A stretch of DNA of 14,476 nucleotides from Candidatus Aerophobota bacterium (GCA_030672545.1 DAOVGF010000094.1:1-14476), one strand, 5' to 3'. Numbered from the stretch's first letter, positions 1 through 7,617 are shown. Notes: generated by a model from the sequence alone, not told the origin. A program made the numbers and translations.

Positions 1-258
1 AAATTGGGCATGGCCACCACCGCTCTGTTTGCTTTTCTCATTAGTTGGAGTGAATACCCCTTTGGTCTCATCCTTCTGAAAACCCAGAGTAAGCACACAG
101 TAGCAGTGGGATTAGGTGCATACCTGAGAGAATTTGACGTGTTCTGGAATGAGATGGCCGCTGCTACGGTAATGATGAGCCTGCCTCTGGTTATTATTTT
201 CCTCTTCGTTCAGAAATTCTTTATCAGAGGACTTACTGAAGGAGCCTTATCCGGATGA
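1..258 (+). CDS. Sugar ABC transporter permease, MalG type (C-terminal fragment)
   Basis: The reading frame is open from the first base of the window and stops with TGA at 256-258, so only about 85 C-terminal residues are seen; the true start lies outside. The fragment matches the end of MalG-family (binding-protein-dependent) permeases. It has a hydrophobic segment with the pattern ATTALFAFLISWSEYPFGLIL-like, a loop with VGLGAYL, a final membrane helix (about MMSLPLVIIFLFVQKFF), and the family's closing signature FIRGLTEGALSG. In this family the protein is one of two inner-membrane subunits that form the channel for sugar import, driven by a MalK-type ATPase. The EAA loop that contacts the ATPase would lie upstream and is not visible. 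The gene converges on the CYTH gene, with 39 bp between the stop codons, and belongs to a separate transport operon. The substrate cannot be inferred. Confidence 0.88.
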   Translation, partial: KLGMATTALFAFLISWSEYPFGLILLKTQSKHTVAVGLGAYLREFDVFWNEMAAATVMMSLPLVIIFLFVQKFFIRGLTEGALSG

Positions 259-297
259 AGAAATCCTGGAAGAATCAAGATTTTAAGATAAGGCGTA
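259..297. other. Short convergent intergenic gap
   Basis: These 39 bases separate the stop of the permease gene (+) from the stop of the CYTH gene (-). I see no GC-rich hairpin followed by a T tract, so no intrinsic terminator can be called for either transcript. Confidence 0.5.
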
Positions 298-819
298 TTA
301 GGTTGATTCATTAAGAAGTTCAAGATAGGATTTGATGATGAAAAATCTTCGGGAGATTCCCAGTTTTTCCAGCAGTTCAATCATTTCTTCCCGCTCCTCC
401 AAATTTGAAGTCTCAATCTCCAAAAAATCTCCCAGCCTCTCCACTTCGTCCAGGTTGATCGAGAAATTTCCTACCCTATAAGTTTCTCTTTTCTTTTTTA
501 CTTCTCCAACTCTCCGAAATCTCAGCCGCTCCAACAATAGATAAATATCCTTGTTCACTTTGAGCTCGATTTCTTCTCTAACTTTCGTTTGCTTACCCAT
601 TCGAGGCCCCTTATAAGTTAAGAAAAATCCAGTATCCGAGCAGCGAACCCGAAGGACCTCATCACTGATTTTGAAATCCCGGCAGGGATGAGTATAGTAA
701 ATATCAATTTGTTCCTCTTGACTTATCCGAGGAATCTTCCACTCCCTGAGCTTTTTTTCCATTAGTGTCCGGTTAGCTTTGACCTTTATTTCTACCTCTA
801 ACCGACTCTTGTTCTTCAT
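298..819 (-). CDS. CYTH domain protein, class IV adenylyl cyclase-like (CyaB/ThTPase superfamily)
   Basis: A 173-residue protein filled by one CYTH (triphosphate tunnel) domain. The hallmark ExExK motif is at residues 8-12 (E8, E10, K12). It is followed by basic strands that line the tunnel: LRVR (56-59), LTYKGP (67-72), REEIE (81-85), KKRETY (108-113), and the acidic LDEVERLGDFLEIE segment (123-136), then a C-terminal KSYLELL. The order and length fit the class IV adenylyl cyclase branch, many archaeal and bacterial members of which have unproven activity. Members bind triphosphates with divalent metal and either make cAMP or hydrolyse tripolyphosphate or thiamine triphosphate; sequence alone does not decide which. 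The ATG start has AGGA five bases upstream. It lies 92 bp downstream of ftsW on the same strand and is probably cotranscribed with the dcw genes, although a repeat remnant lies between them. No membrane segment is seen, so it should be cytosolic. Confidence 0.85.
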   Translation of the reverse strand: MKNKSRLEVEIKVKANRTLMEKKLREWKIPRISQEEQIDIYYTHPCRDFKISDEVLRVRCSDTGFFLTYKGPRMGKQTKVREEIELKVNKDIYLLLERLRFRRVGEVKKKRETYRVGNFSINLDEVERLGDFLEIETSNLEEREEMIELLEKLGISRRFFIIKSYLELLNEST

Positions 820-845
820 AAATTCCTCAGACTGCTTCTCCTCAA

Positions 846-911
846 TAATAGTTTAGATTTCATAAAGGTAGCCGCAACCACTCTATCTTGGCCAAAAAAG
901 GGTTCCTTTAC
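846..911. repeat. Contracted copy of the REP-bearing intergenic repeat
   Basis: This segment begins just after the ftsW stop and matches both flanks of the repeat locus at 7367-7510. Bases 846-874 align without gaps to 7367-7395 (25 of 29 identical). Bases 877-911 align to 7475-7510 (32 identical in 36 columns, one gap). The roughly 80 bases that lie between these flanks at the other locus are missing. What remains is a GTAG core at 868-871 and half a stem (CGCAACC, 873-879) joined directly to the far flank. The orientation relative to the operon is the same at both loci. It may be a deletion product of recombination between REP-like units, or the state before they were gained. Confidence 0.7.
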
Positions 912-2015
912 TCAGGGGGTGGCTCTGGAGTATCGAGAAATATTGAGAAGAACACCTATGGAAATTAGACTAACCAGCATAGAGGAGCCTCCGTAACTAA
1001 TAAAAGGAAGAGGAGTACCAGTGGTAGGAAGAATTACCGTGGCCACCCCCATATTAATAATCCCCTGAATGCAGATTAGACTGCAAAAGCCTATAGCCAG
1101 GAGCTTTCCCAGAGGGTCTGGAGCTCTTTTGACTATTCGCAACCCTCGCCAAGCCAGCATACCAAATAGGATTACTATAACCGTGGTGCCGATAAAACCA
1201 AGCTCCTCTCCCACCACGGCAAAAATGGAATCTGTATGGGGAGTGGGTAAATAAAAGAGCTTGGTTTGTCCTTTCCCCGGACCCATCCCCCAAAAGCCTC
1301 CACAACCCAGAGAAATCTTTAGATGTAAAGGTTGAAAGCCAATTCCCCTAGGATCACTCTCCGGAGAAAGAAAACTTAGTATTCGATTTCGCCGATAGCC
1401 TACCTCAAAAACAGCAAAATACATGGGAATAAAAGCCAGAACAAGAGTATAAAGAAGATGAGAAACCTTAACTCCTCCGGCATAAAGAAGAACAAAGCTC
1501 AAAATAGCCAGAATTAAAGCGGACCCCAAATCAGGTTCACTCATTACCAGGAGAAAGATAGCCCCCAGGATAAAAAAATAAGGTAAGTATCCCCTGAAAA
1601 AGCTCTCCAATTTTTCTTTCTTGCGAACCAGAGAAGAAGAGAGGTAAACAATCAAGCCCACTTTGGCCAACTCACTGGCCTGGATCTGCACTGATCCCAG
1701 AATGATCCAGCGACGGACTCCCCTTATCTCCCGTCCTATTCTCGGAAAATAGACGGCTATCAGAAGCAAAAAGACTAAAACAAGAGCAAGTTTACCAATT
1801 TTTGTATATCGATGATAATTAAGATAGGAGCTTAAAAAAAGAAGAATCAGTCCCAGAGCAACCCAATTAAGCTGGGCCTTCACATACAAATAAGGATCAT
1901 TGTGATACCGGTATCCAGGGGGAACACCGGCCGTTAGCAGGGAGATCAAACCCACGGCTACCAGAGTTAAAGCAATAAAGAGCAGAAAATAATCAATACG
2001 GCCTTTGTTTTTCAA
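912..2015 (-). CDS. ftsW: Septal peptidoglycan glycosyltransferase FtsW (SEDS family)
   Basis: A 367-residue polytopic membrane protein of SEDS type, with about nine to ten hydrophobic helices. It polymerises lipid II into glycan strands at the division septum together with FtsI. Visible signatures are RRWIILGSVQIQASELAK (about 101-118), SEPDLGSAL (159-167), the large extracellular loop with the PTPHTDSIFAVVGEELGF block (about 258-274), in which D262 sits at the position of the proposed catalytic aspartate, and LPFISYGGSSM near the C-terminus (336-346). FtsW rather than RodA is inferred from the loop and from its place in a dcw cluster. The start is TTG with a GAGGGAAAG-like ribosome site just upstream. 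The gene overlaps the end of murD by 23 bp, which implies translational coupling. In the canonical cluster murG would follow; here a repeat remnant and a CYTH gene follow instead. Confidence 0.95.
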   Translation of the reverse strand: MKNKGRIDYFLLFIALTLVAVGLISLLTAGVPPGYRYHNDPYLYVKAQLNWVALGLILLFLSSYLNYHRYTKIGKLALVLVFLLLIAVYFPRIGREIRGVRRWIILGSVQIQASELAKVGLIVYLSSSLVRKKEKLESFFRGYLPYFFILGAIFLLVMSEPDLGSALILAILSFVLLYAGGVKVSHLLYTLVLAFIPMYFAVFEVGYRRNRILSFLSPESDPRGIGFQPLHLKISLGCGGFWGMGPGKGQTKLFYLPTPHTDSIFAVVGEELGFIGTTVIVILFGMLAWRGLRIVKRAPDPLGKLLAIGFCSLICIQGIINMGVATVILPTTGTPLPFISYGGSSMLVSLISIGVLLNISRYSRATP

Positions 2016-3363
2016 TTCTTTCCCTCAGCCTTTTCACTTCTCTTTTAAAATAATCCCCTCTCTCAGAGAAATCTTTAAACTGATCGAAACTGGCACATCC
2101 CGGGGATAGAACTACGCAGTCCCCTGCTCTGGCTTCCCCGAAGGCCACCTCTACGGCTTGATGAAGATCATCCACTCGCAGAAGGCATCCCAGGCTTTTG
2201 AGCTGATGATATATTCTTTCTCTGGCTTCACCCATAACCACAATTTTCCTAACTTTCCTCCTGATTTCATCTTTCAAGGAGGAAAAATTGGCCCCCTTAT
2301 CCCGCCCTCCCATAATTAGAACCGCCGAACAGTCAAGAGACTGAAGACATCTCTTTACGGCTCCCTCATTGGTAGCTTTAGAATCATCAATGAATCTGAC
2401 TCCTTCAACTTCATCCACCAGTTCGCTACGATGGGACAGACCGGGAAAATTCTTCAAAGCTAGGCCCCATAATCCTTTATCTATTCCCAAGAGAGAACAA
2501 ATACTCACGGCAGCCAGAATATTCTCTCGATTATGAGTGCCGGAGAGAGCCACCCCCTTCAGACTGAAAATGCTCTCTTGGTCTTCCAGACGGCAAATAA
2601 CTCTTCCCTTTCGAATAAAAACACCTCTTTTTAGTTCCTCAAGCTGACTAAAAAAAAATACCCTGGCTTTTACCTGCTTGGCTAACTGATAAACTAAGGG
2701 ATCATCTCGATTTAAAACTACTATTTCCTGGCCTTTCTGGTTCTTAAAGATGCGGCTCTTTAAGCTAATGTAGTTTTTTAGGGTTCCGTGACGATCCAGA
2801 TGATCGGGAGTGATATTAAGAATACAAGAAATAAAAGGAGTAAAAGTATCTATAGTTTCCAGTTGAAAACTGGATACCTCACAAACAACTATCCGGGGAT
2901 TCTCTTTTATCACTTCCGATAGAGGCCGTCCAACATTTCCAGCCACTTCAACTCTTTCTTTTTTCCCTCCCAGCATTTGGGCCGTCAGATGAGTAGTAGT
3001 ACTTTTCCCATTAGTGCCGGTAATGGCCACTAATTTACCGTCTTTTAGATACTGAAAAGCTATTTCCAGCTCTCCCAAAATCGGTATTTCCCGGGCACGA
3101 ACTTCTCTAATTAGAGGGATCTTCGGAGGAACCCCCGGGGAAACTACCACAAGATCTATCTTTTCGAGAAGACGCAAAGAAGGGGAACCTAAATGGACTT
3201 CTATTTGTTTCTCTCTTAAAAAGTCAGCCTCTTTTTGTTTGCTCTTACTTTTCTTGATTTCCGTTACCCGTACCTTAAATCCCTTTTCCCGGAGCAAAAG
3301 AGCCACCTCCCGGCCACTTCTTCCCAAACCTACTATTAATACCGAGGATACCTTTTTAATCAT
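1993..3363 (-). CDS. murD: UDP-N-acetylmuramoyl-L-alanine--D-glutamate ligase
   Basis: A 456-residue cytosolic Mur ligase that adds D-glutamate to UDP-MurNAc-L-Ala, using ATP. The N-terminal nucleotide-binding fold shows VLIVGLGRSGR (8-18). The P-loop TGTNGKST is at 115-122. The central domain has the SSFQLE segment (164-169), the NITPDHLDRHG block (183-193), and K202 at the expected carbamylated-lysine position (YISLK). The C-terminal domain has HRSE (311-314), DDSKATN (326-332) and the MurD-specific LSPGCASFDQFKDFSERG (419-436). The length is typical. The ATG is the first start in frame, since a TAG lies four codons upstream; the ribosome site next to it is weak, with a stronger GAGGAG 33 bases upstream overlapping the mraY stop region. 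It is 40 bp downstream of mraY and overlaps ftsW. Confidence 0.97.
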   Translation of the reverse strand: MIKKVSSVLIVGLGRSGREVALLLREKGFKVRVTEIKKSKSKQKEADFLREKQIEVHLGSPSLRLLEKIDLVVVSPGVPPKIPLIREVRAREIPILGELEIAFQYLKDGKLVAITGTNGKSTTTHLTAQMLGGKKERVEVAGNVGRPLSEVIKENPRIVVCEVSSFQLETIDTFTPFISCILNITPDHLDRHGTLKNYISLKSRIFKNQKGQEIVVLNRDDPLVYQLAKQVKARVFFFSQLEELKRGVFIRKGRVICRLEDQESIFSLKGVALSGTHNRENILAAVSICSLLGIDKGLWGLALKNFPGLSHRSELVDEVEGVRFIDDSKATNEGAVKRCLQSLDCSAVLIMGGRDKGANFSSLKDEIRRKVRKIVVMGEARERIYHQLKSLGCLLRVDDLHQAVEVAFGEARAGDCVVLSPGCASFDQFKDFSERGDYFKREVKRLRERIEKQRPY

Positions 3364-3403
3364 CTTTATTTTCTAATCCAAAACTGCCAACAAAAAACTC
3401 CTC

Positions 3404-4441
3404 TCAGCAAAATATAACTATGACCAGACCCAGACAGGCCAAAAATGTGGCCATTAACCAGAAATAAACTGTGATTACCGGTTCAGCCACACCTTTTAAC
3501 TCATAATGGTGGTGCAGAGGACTCATTCGCCAAATTCTCTTTCCCCATACTTGGAAAGAGATAACCTGAAGGATGACACTGAGAGCTTCGATGACAAAGA
3601 CACCACCCACCAAAAGAAGAAGTATCTCTTTTTTCATTAGAACAGCCGTAATTCCCAGAGCAGCACCCAGAGCCTGGGCTCCCGTGTCTCCCATAAACAT
3701 CCGGGCCGGGTAAATGTTATAGACAAGAAACCCCATCACTCCTCCCATAAGAGCTGCCCAAAAAACAGTTAATTCTCCGATCTGAAGAAAAAAGAAAACT
3801 TCGGCCCCCCGGCTAAGAGAAACCGGGACCAAAGCCAGATAGGTCAAGAACCCGCAAGCGACTCCGGCCGGAACAATACATCCGGCAGCCAGTCCATCCA
3901 ATCCGTCGGTCAAATTAACGGCATTGGAGGTCCCTATAATTACCAAAGCAGCAAAAGGAATATACAGCCAACCAATATCAACCCCTTTGTTCAGCAAAGG
4001 AAACTGTAGAACGCTATTGTATCCGGGATAAAGAAAAATCCAGAGAGCAATAGATAACCCTAAAATTAGGTGAATGAGGAATTTTTGCTTTCCGGACAGT
4101 CCACGAGAGTTTTTTCTGACCACCTTAATTCTATCATCGAGAAATCCAACTACCCCGAAAGCAAGACTGGTCAGCAAGGTCAGAAGAAGAAGAGGATTGG
4201 CCAAATTGGCAAAGAGAACTACTCCCGAAAGAAGAGCCAACAAGATAAGAATTCCTCCGCCCACCGGGACCCCTTTCTTAAATCGATGGCTCTCTGGGCC
4301 CTCTTCCCGAAAATAATTTAACATTCCTGCTGAGGTTAGTTTGGTCAGGGAAACTTTTCCCAGAGCAAGTGATATTATCAGAGAAAAAATAAAAGCTCCT
4401 CCAATTCGCAAGGGAAATGGCAGATTTAAGACATAGAGCAT
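3404..4441 (-). CDS. mraY: Phospho-N-acetylmuramoyl-pentapeptide transferase
   Basis: A 345-residue integral membrane enzyme with about ten hydrophobic helices. It transfers phospho-MurNAc-pentapeptide from UDP to undecaprenyl phosphate, making lipid I. Signatures present are GPESH (48-52), FLDDRIKVVRKNSRGLSGKQK (100-120) with the acidic pair D102/D103, NLTDGLDGLAAG (176-187), MGDTGA (250-255) and PLHHHYEL (308-315), the histidine-rich loop. One motif deviates: the usual GTPTMGG is GVPVGGG here (57-63). The ATG start overlaps the last 16 bases of murF, so translation is probably coupled. The position between murF and murD is the standard dcw order. The family assignment is secure; the effect of the motif change is unknown. 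Confidence 0.97.
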   Translation of the reverse strand: MLYVLNLPFPLRIGGAFIFSLIISLALGKVSLTKLTSAGMLNYFREEGPESHRFKKGVPVGGGILILLALLSGVVLFANLANPLLLLTLLTSLAFGVVGFLDDRIKVVRKNSRGLSGKQKFLIHLILGLSIALWIFLYPGYNSVLQFPLLNKGVDIGWLYIPFAALVIIGTSNAVNLTDGLDGLAAGCIVPAGVACGFLTYLALVPVSLSRGAEVFFFLQIGELTVFWAALMGGVMGFLVYNIYPARMFMGDTGAQALGAALGITAVLMKKEILLLLVGGVFVIEALSVILQVISFQVWGKRIWRMSPLHHHYELKGVAEPVITVYFWLMATFLACLGLVIVIFC

Positions 4442-5832
4442 AAATTCACCTTTAACTTTTCAAAAATCTCCTCCATTCTCATCTCTCGTGAGCCTTTAAT
4501 GAGCAAACAATCACTTTTTCGAGAAAAAGAGGATAGCTTTTTCACCAGAATATCTCTTTCTCTAAAGGAAAAAACCTGTTTCATCCCTCCTTCCTGGGCT
4601 CCCCGGGTCATATCTTCAGAAAATCGGCCCAGAGAAAAAAGAACATCTATCCCCAAGACAGCCGCTTTTTTACCTATTTTTCGATGGAAAAAAGTAGATT
4701 TTTCTTCTAATTCCAACATATCTCCCAGAATAGCAATCTTCCTTCTTTTACCAAATTTGGCTAAAACGATAAGGGCCTCCTCCATTGAATCAGGATTAGC
4801 ATTATAGGAATCGTTTATCAAAATGCGCTCAGCTATCTCTTCTATCTGTATATGCAAAGCAGGAAGTTTAAACTGAGATAGACTTTGACTAACATCAGCC
4901 GCCGATATTCCCAGAAGATACGCTACACTGGCGGCAGCCAGAGCATTATATATATTGAATCTACCAGGAAAAGGTAGCCCTATATGGTAGGATTGACCGT
5001 CAGGATAAGTGAGAGTAAAAGAAGTCCTTTGCCCGTAATTAGTCACTTTTTCAGCTCTTATCTGAGCCAAATTTCTCATGCCAAAAGTTAATATCCGACA
5101 GCGAGCTTTTTTTTTCACCCGATAAGTCCAGGGGCAATCTTGGTTAAGAATCAACCAGTTCTCTGAATCTTCATTCAAAATGGAAACTAACTCGGATTTG
5201 GCCTCCATAATTTCCCGGCGACTCCCAAGAAGACCAATATGAGCATGTTGAATATTAGTAATTATCCCTATGCGAGGCTGAATGATGCGGGAAAGATCTA
5301 AAATTTCTCCCCGGCGGTTCATCCCCATTTCCAGGACAGCCACTTTATGAGTGTAATTGAGAGCAAGTAAAGAAAGAGAGACTCCTATCTGATTGTTAAA
5401 ATTGCCCGGGGATTGAGCCACCACGTAGTGAGAAGATAAAAGGTGAGCAATCATCTCTTTAACCGTGGTCTTCCCGTTACTCCCGGTAACAGCAATAGTA
5501 GTGAGAGAAAGTTTTTTTCTGTGGAACCCGGCTATATCCTGCAGAGCTCTCAAGGTGTTGTCCACTTCAAGAAGAAAAAAATCAGTTAAGGGAAAATTTA
5601 CCTTTCTGCTTATAATGGCTCCGATTCCACTCTTAGCGGCTGATTCTTTAACAAAGTTATGCCCGTCAAAGTTTTCACCCTTCAAGGCGACAAAAAGGTC
5701 TCCTTTTCTTATTTTCCGCGAGTCAGTACAAATCTGAGAAGGAAAAATAAAGGTTTTATGGGGATCCTTGGCGGCAATAAGATTGCCTTGACTCACCCGA
5801 GTTAGTTCAGACAGGCTAATTCTCTCATCCAC
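4426..5832 (-). CDS. murF: UDP-N-acetylmuramoyl-tripeptide--D-alanyl-D-alanine ligase
   Basis: A 468-residue Mur ligase that adds D-Ala-D-Ala to the UDP-MurNAc-tripeptide, completing the cytoplasmic pentapeptide precursor. The P-loop TGSNGKTT is at 116-123. NFNNQIGVSLSLL (144-156), MGMNRRGEI (169-177) and NIQHAHIG (193-200) are central-domain signatures. NDSYNANPDSM (340-350) and ILGDMLELE (368-376) mark the C-terminal domain, and KGSREMRME (446-454) ends it. At 324-328 the chain reads PALHI where most MurF proteins have an arginine (R-M/L); H327 occupies that place. The start is GTG with AAGGAAGAGAG immediately upstream, a good ribosome site, 19 bp after the murE stop. The 3' end overlaps mraY by 16 bp. 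Confidence 0.96.
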   Translation of the reverse strand: MDERISLSELTRVSQGNLIAAKDPHKTFIFPSQICTDSRKIRKGDLFVALKGENFDGHNFVKESAAKSGIGAIISRKVNFPLTDFFLLEVDNTLRALQDIAGFHRKKLSLTTIAVTGSNGKTTVKEMIAHLLSSHYVVAQSPGNFNNQIGVSLSLLALNYTHKVAVLEMGMNRRGEILDLSRIIQPRIGIITNIQHAHIGLLGSRREIMEAKSELVSILNEDSENWLILNQDCPWTYRVKKKARCRILTFGMRNLAQIRAEKVTNYGQRTSFTLTYPDGQSYHIGLPFPGRFNIYNALAAASVAYLLGISAADVSQSLSQFKLPALHIQIEEIAERILINDSYNANPDSMEEALIVLAKFGKRRKIAILGDMLELEEKSTFFHRKIGKKAAVLGIDVLFSLGRFSEDMTRGAQEGGMKQVFSFRERDILVKKLSSFSRKSDCLLIKGSREMRMEEIFEKLKVNLCSMS

Positions 5833-5851
5833 CTTCTCTCTTCCTTAAAAG

Positions 5852-7324
5852 TCAATTAAACTCACTCAGTAATTCTTTGACCACTTCTCGGTCACTAAAT
5901 TCCTCTATCCTGTCTTTAAATATCTGAACTTTTTCATGTCCTTTTCCAGCCACCAGAAGTACATCCTTTTGTCGCCCAACCTCAATGCCCTTAGCGATAG
6001 CTTCTCTACGGTCAGGAATAAAAAGATAATCCTTATCTCTTCTCCCACCAACTTGTTTTATTCCTTCCTCAATTTCCAGCATTATTTTTTCCGGATCCTC
6101 ACTGCGAGGATTGTCTGAAGTGATTACGGAATAGTCGGCTAAAAGATGTGCTATTCTTCCCATTCGAGGACGTTTGGAGGAATCCCTGTCTCCCCCACAG
6201 CCAAAAACCACTAATAGCTTTCCTTTAGTTATAGAACGCAAGGTTCTTAAAACCTTTTCCAGTCCATCAGGAGTATGGGCATAATCTACAAATATTTTAG
6301 TTTGTTTTTTCCCAGAAACAAGCTCCAGACGACCAGGAATTGGGGAAACATTCTCCAAGCCCTGGCTAATTAAAGAAACAGGTATTTGTTCTCCCCAGGC
6401 CACTGAAGAAGCAGCTAAAGCATTATATACATTGTGACGTCCTAATAAAGGAAGGAAAATTTCCCTACTTCCATCTTTAGCCTGCAAACGAAAGAGAACC
6501 CCCTGTTCGGTAAATTTAAGTATCTGTCCTCTTATCTCACACCCTTCTCTCAACCCATAGCTTACTACCTGACAGGAGATTTTATCCCTGATGATTCGGC
6601 CAAAATGGTCATCAATATTCACCGCCACCCGCTTTTCTTCACCCATTTTCTCAAAAAGAGAAAGTTTTGCTTTCCCGTAGGCCTGCATACTACCATGAAA
6701 ATCAAGGTGTTCAGGAGTAAGGTTGGTGAAAACAGCCCAATCAAAATCTACTCCCTCAACCCGGTTCAGAGCTAGAGAGTGGGAGGAAACTTCCATCACG
6801 GCATAAGAATAGCCTGCCTCAATCATCTTTTTAAGCAGACTCTGCAGCTCGGGTGCCTCGGGAGTAGTTGCCCGCGAAGGCTGAGGCCCAATGCCCCAAC
6901 TATAATCAATAGTAGTTATGCGACCTGTTCCAAATCCAGCTTTTTTGAATATGCTTTCCAGAAGGTAAACGGTGGTAGTCTTACCATTAGTCCCGGTCAC
7001 TCCTATTACTTTAATCCTTTGGGAGGGTAAACCATAAAAGTTTGTGCTCATCAAAGCTAAAGCACGACGGGAGGATTTTACTTGAAAAATCGCCACAGAT
7101 TGAGGAAAATTCTTGATCTCTTTTTCTACCACTAAAGCGGTAGCTCCTCTTTTCACTGCCTCGAACAAATAATGGTGGCCATCGGTTCGGAATCCAGGGA
7201 TGGCCACAAAGACAAAATCTTTCTTCACCTGGCGGGAATCATAACTTAAACCTTTCACTTCACCGGAGAGACTACCGATAACTTTCTTCACCTCTACTCC
7301 CAAGAATAGCTCGCTTAGTTTCAT
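5852..7324 (-). CDS. murE: UDP-N-acetylmuramoyl-L-alanyl-D-glutamate--2,6-diaminopimelate ligase
   Basis: A 490-residue Mur ligase that adds the third peptide residue to UDP-MurNAc-L-Ala-D-Glu. The P-loop TGTNGKTTT is at 110-118, with TTPEAPEL (153-160), EVSSHSLAL (178-186) and NLTPEHLDFHG (201-211). K220 in the YGKAKLSLF block sits at the carbamylated-lysine position. FVDYAHTPDGLE (345-356), GCGGDRDSSKRP (375-386) and GKGHE (460-464) are present. The DNPR motif (404-407), followed by SEDP, is the specificity signature of meso-diaminopimelate enzymes. I chose the second ATG (7324) because homologues begin MKLSEL and a purine-rich AAAGAG precedes it. An in-frame ATG at 7339 would add five residues (MKETL) but has no ribosome site and directly follows a hairpin. 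It lies downstream of the 278-bp repeat-containing gap after ftsI. Confidence 0.96.
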   Translation of the reverse strand: MKLSELFLGVEVKKVIGSLSGEVKGLSYDSRQVKKDFVFVAIPGFRTDGHHYLFEAVKRGATALVVEKEIKNFPQSVAIFQVKSSRRALALMSTNFYGLPSQRIKVIGVTGTNGKTTTVYLLESIFKKAGFGTGRITTIDYSWGIGPQPSRATTPEAPELQSLLKKMIEAGYSYAVMEVSSHSLALNRVEGVDFDWAVFTNLTPEHLDFHGSMQAYGKAKLSLFEKMGEEKRVAVNIDDHFGRIIRDKISCQVVSYGLREGCEIRGQILKFTEQGVLFRLQAKDGSREIFLPLLGRHNVYNALAASSVAWGEQIPVSLISQGLENVSPIPGRLELVSGKKQTKIFVDYAHTPDGLEKVLRTLRSITKGKLLVVFGCGGDRDSSKRPRMGRIAHLLADYSVITSDNPRSEDPEKIMLEIEEGIKQVGGRRDKDYLFIPDRREAIAKGIEVGRQKDVLLVAGKGHEKVQIFKDRIEEFSDREVVKELLSEFN

Positions 7325-7343
7325 TAGGGTCTCTTTCATAAAA

Positions 7344-7359
7344 GCTTTTTCTAAAAAGC
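7344..7359. other. AT-rich hairpin just upstream of murE
   Basis: A perfect 7-bp inverted repeat (GCTTTTT / AAAAAGC) with a 2-base loop. On the murE-sense strand it is followed by TTTT and then the alternative murE ATG at 7339. It could act as a weak attenuator or shape the leader, but with only two G-C pairs it is a poor terminator. Confidence 0.4.
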
Positions 7360-7366
7360 ATTATTG

Positions 7367-7510
7367 TAATAGTCTAATTCTCATAAAGGTAGCCGGAACC
7401 TTTAGGTTGCGCAAAAGATAAGGTAGCCGCAAGTTTTAACTGGCGCAAATAAACGCAGCTTAAAAGCTGCGGCTACCACTCTATCTCAGCCAAAAAAAGG
7501 GTTCCTTCAC
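7367..7510. repeat. REP-like repeat locus with three GTAG-hairpin units
   Basis: Three units share one layout: GTAG, one C, then an 18-base hairpin with an 8-bp stem and a TT loop. Unit A (+) has GTAG at 7389-7392 and stem 7394-7411 (one mismatch). Unit B (+) has GTAG at 7423-7426 and stem 7428-7445 (one mismatch). Unit C (-) has GTAG at 7476-7473 and a perfect stem at 7471-7454. The inner stem sequences differ (AACCT, AAGTT, AGCTT) but pairing is kept by matching changes on the other arm. Units A and B are direct, about 34 bp apart, with GCGCAAA after the stem; C is inverted. A 5' GTAG before an imperfect palindrome is the known layout of REP elements mobilised by RAYT transposases. The outer flanks recur at 846-911. 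Confidence 0.75.
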
Positions 7511-7617
7511 GATACCCAAAGTTCCTTCAAATCTTACTTTTAGAGAAGCTTACCTATTACTATAATATAGACAAAAAAAATAAAAGGGGAAGAAGCAATT
7601 AAGACTGGGGAAGAAAG

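Larger units (their letters stand above)
7340..7617. other. 278-bp non-coding gap between ftsI and murE
   Basis: No plausible gene lies here. From the murE side it holds the small hairpin at 7344-7359, the repeat locus 7367-7510 with three REP-like hairpin units, then an AT-rich stretch (about 7511-7617) with TATAAT-like sequence around 7561 but no good -35 on either strand. I see no GC-rich intrinsic terminator after ftsI, so readthrough into murE is possible. Confidence 0.6.

Noticed and set aside
1054..1305. Second minus-strand open frame within ftsW
   Set aside because: It lies wholly inside ftsW in another frame, has no family features, and is a shadow of a strongly coding sequence.
4070..4321. 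Plus-strand open frames opposite mraY
   Set aside because: They are antisense to conserved mraY codons, lysine/arginine-rich without domain signals, and two overlapping frames occur in the same place, as expected of shadows.
7556..7575. TATAAT on the plus strand after ftsI
   Set aside because: There is no matching -35 at 16-18 bases, and no plus-strand gene follows.
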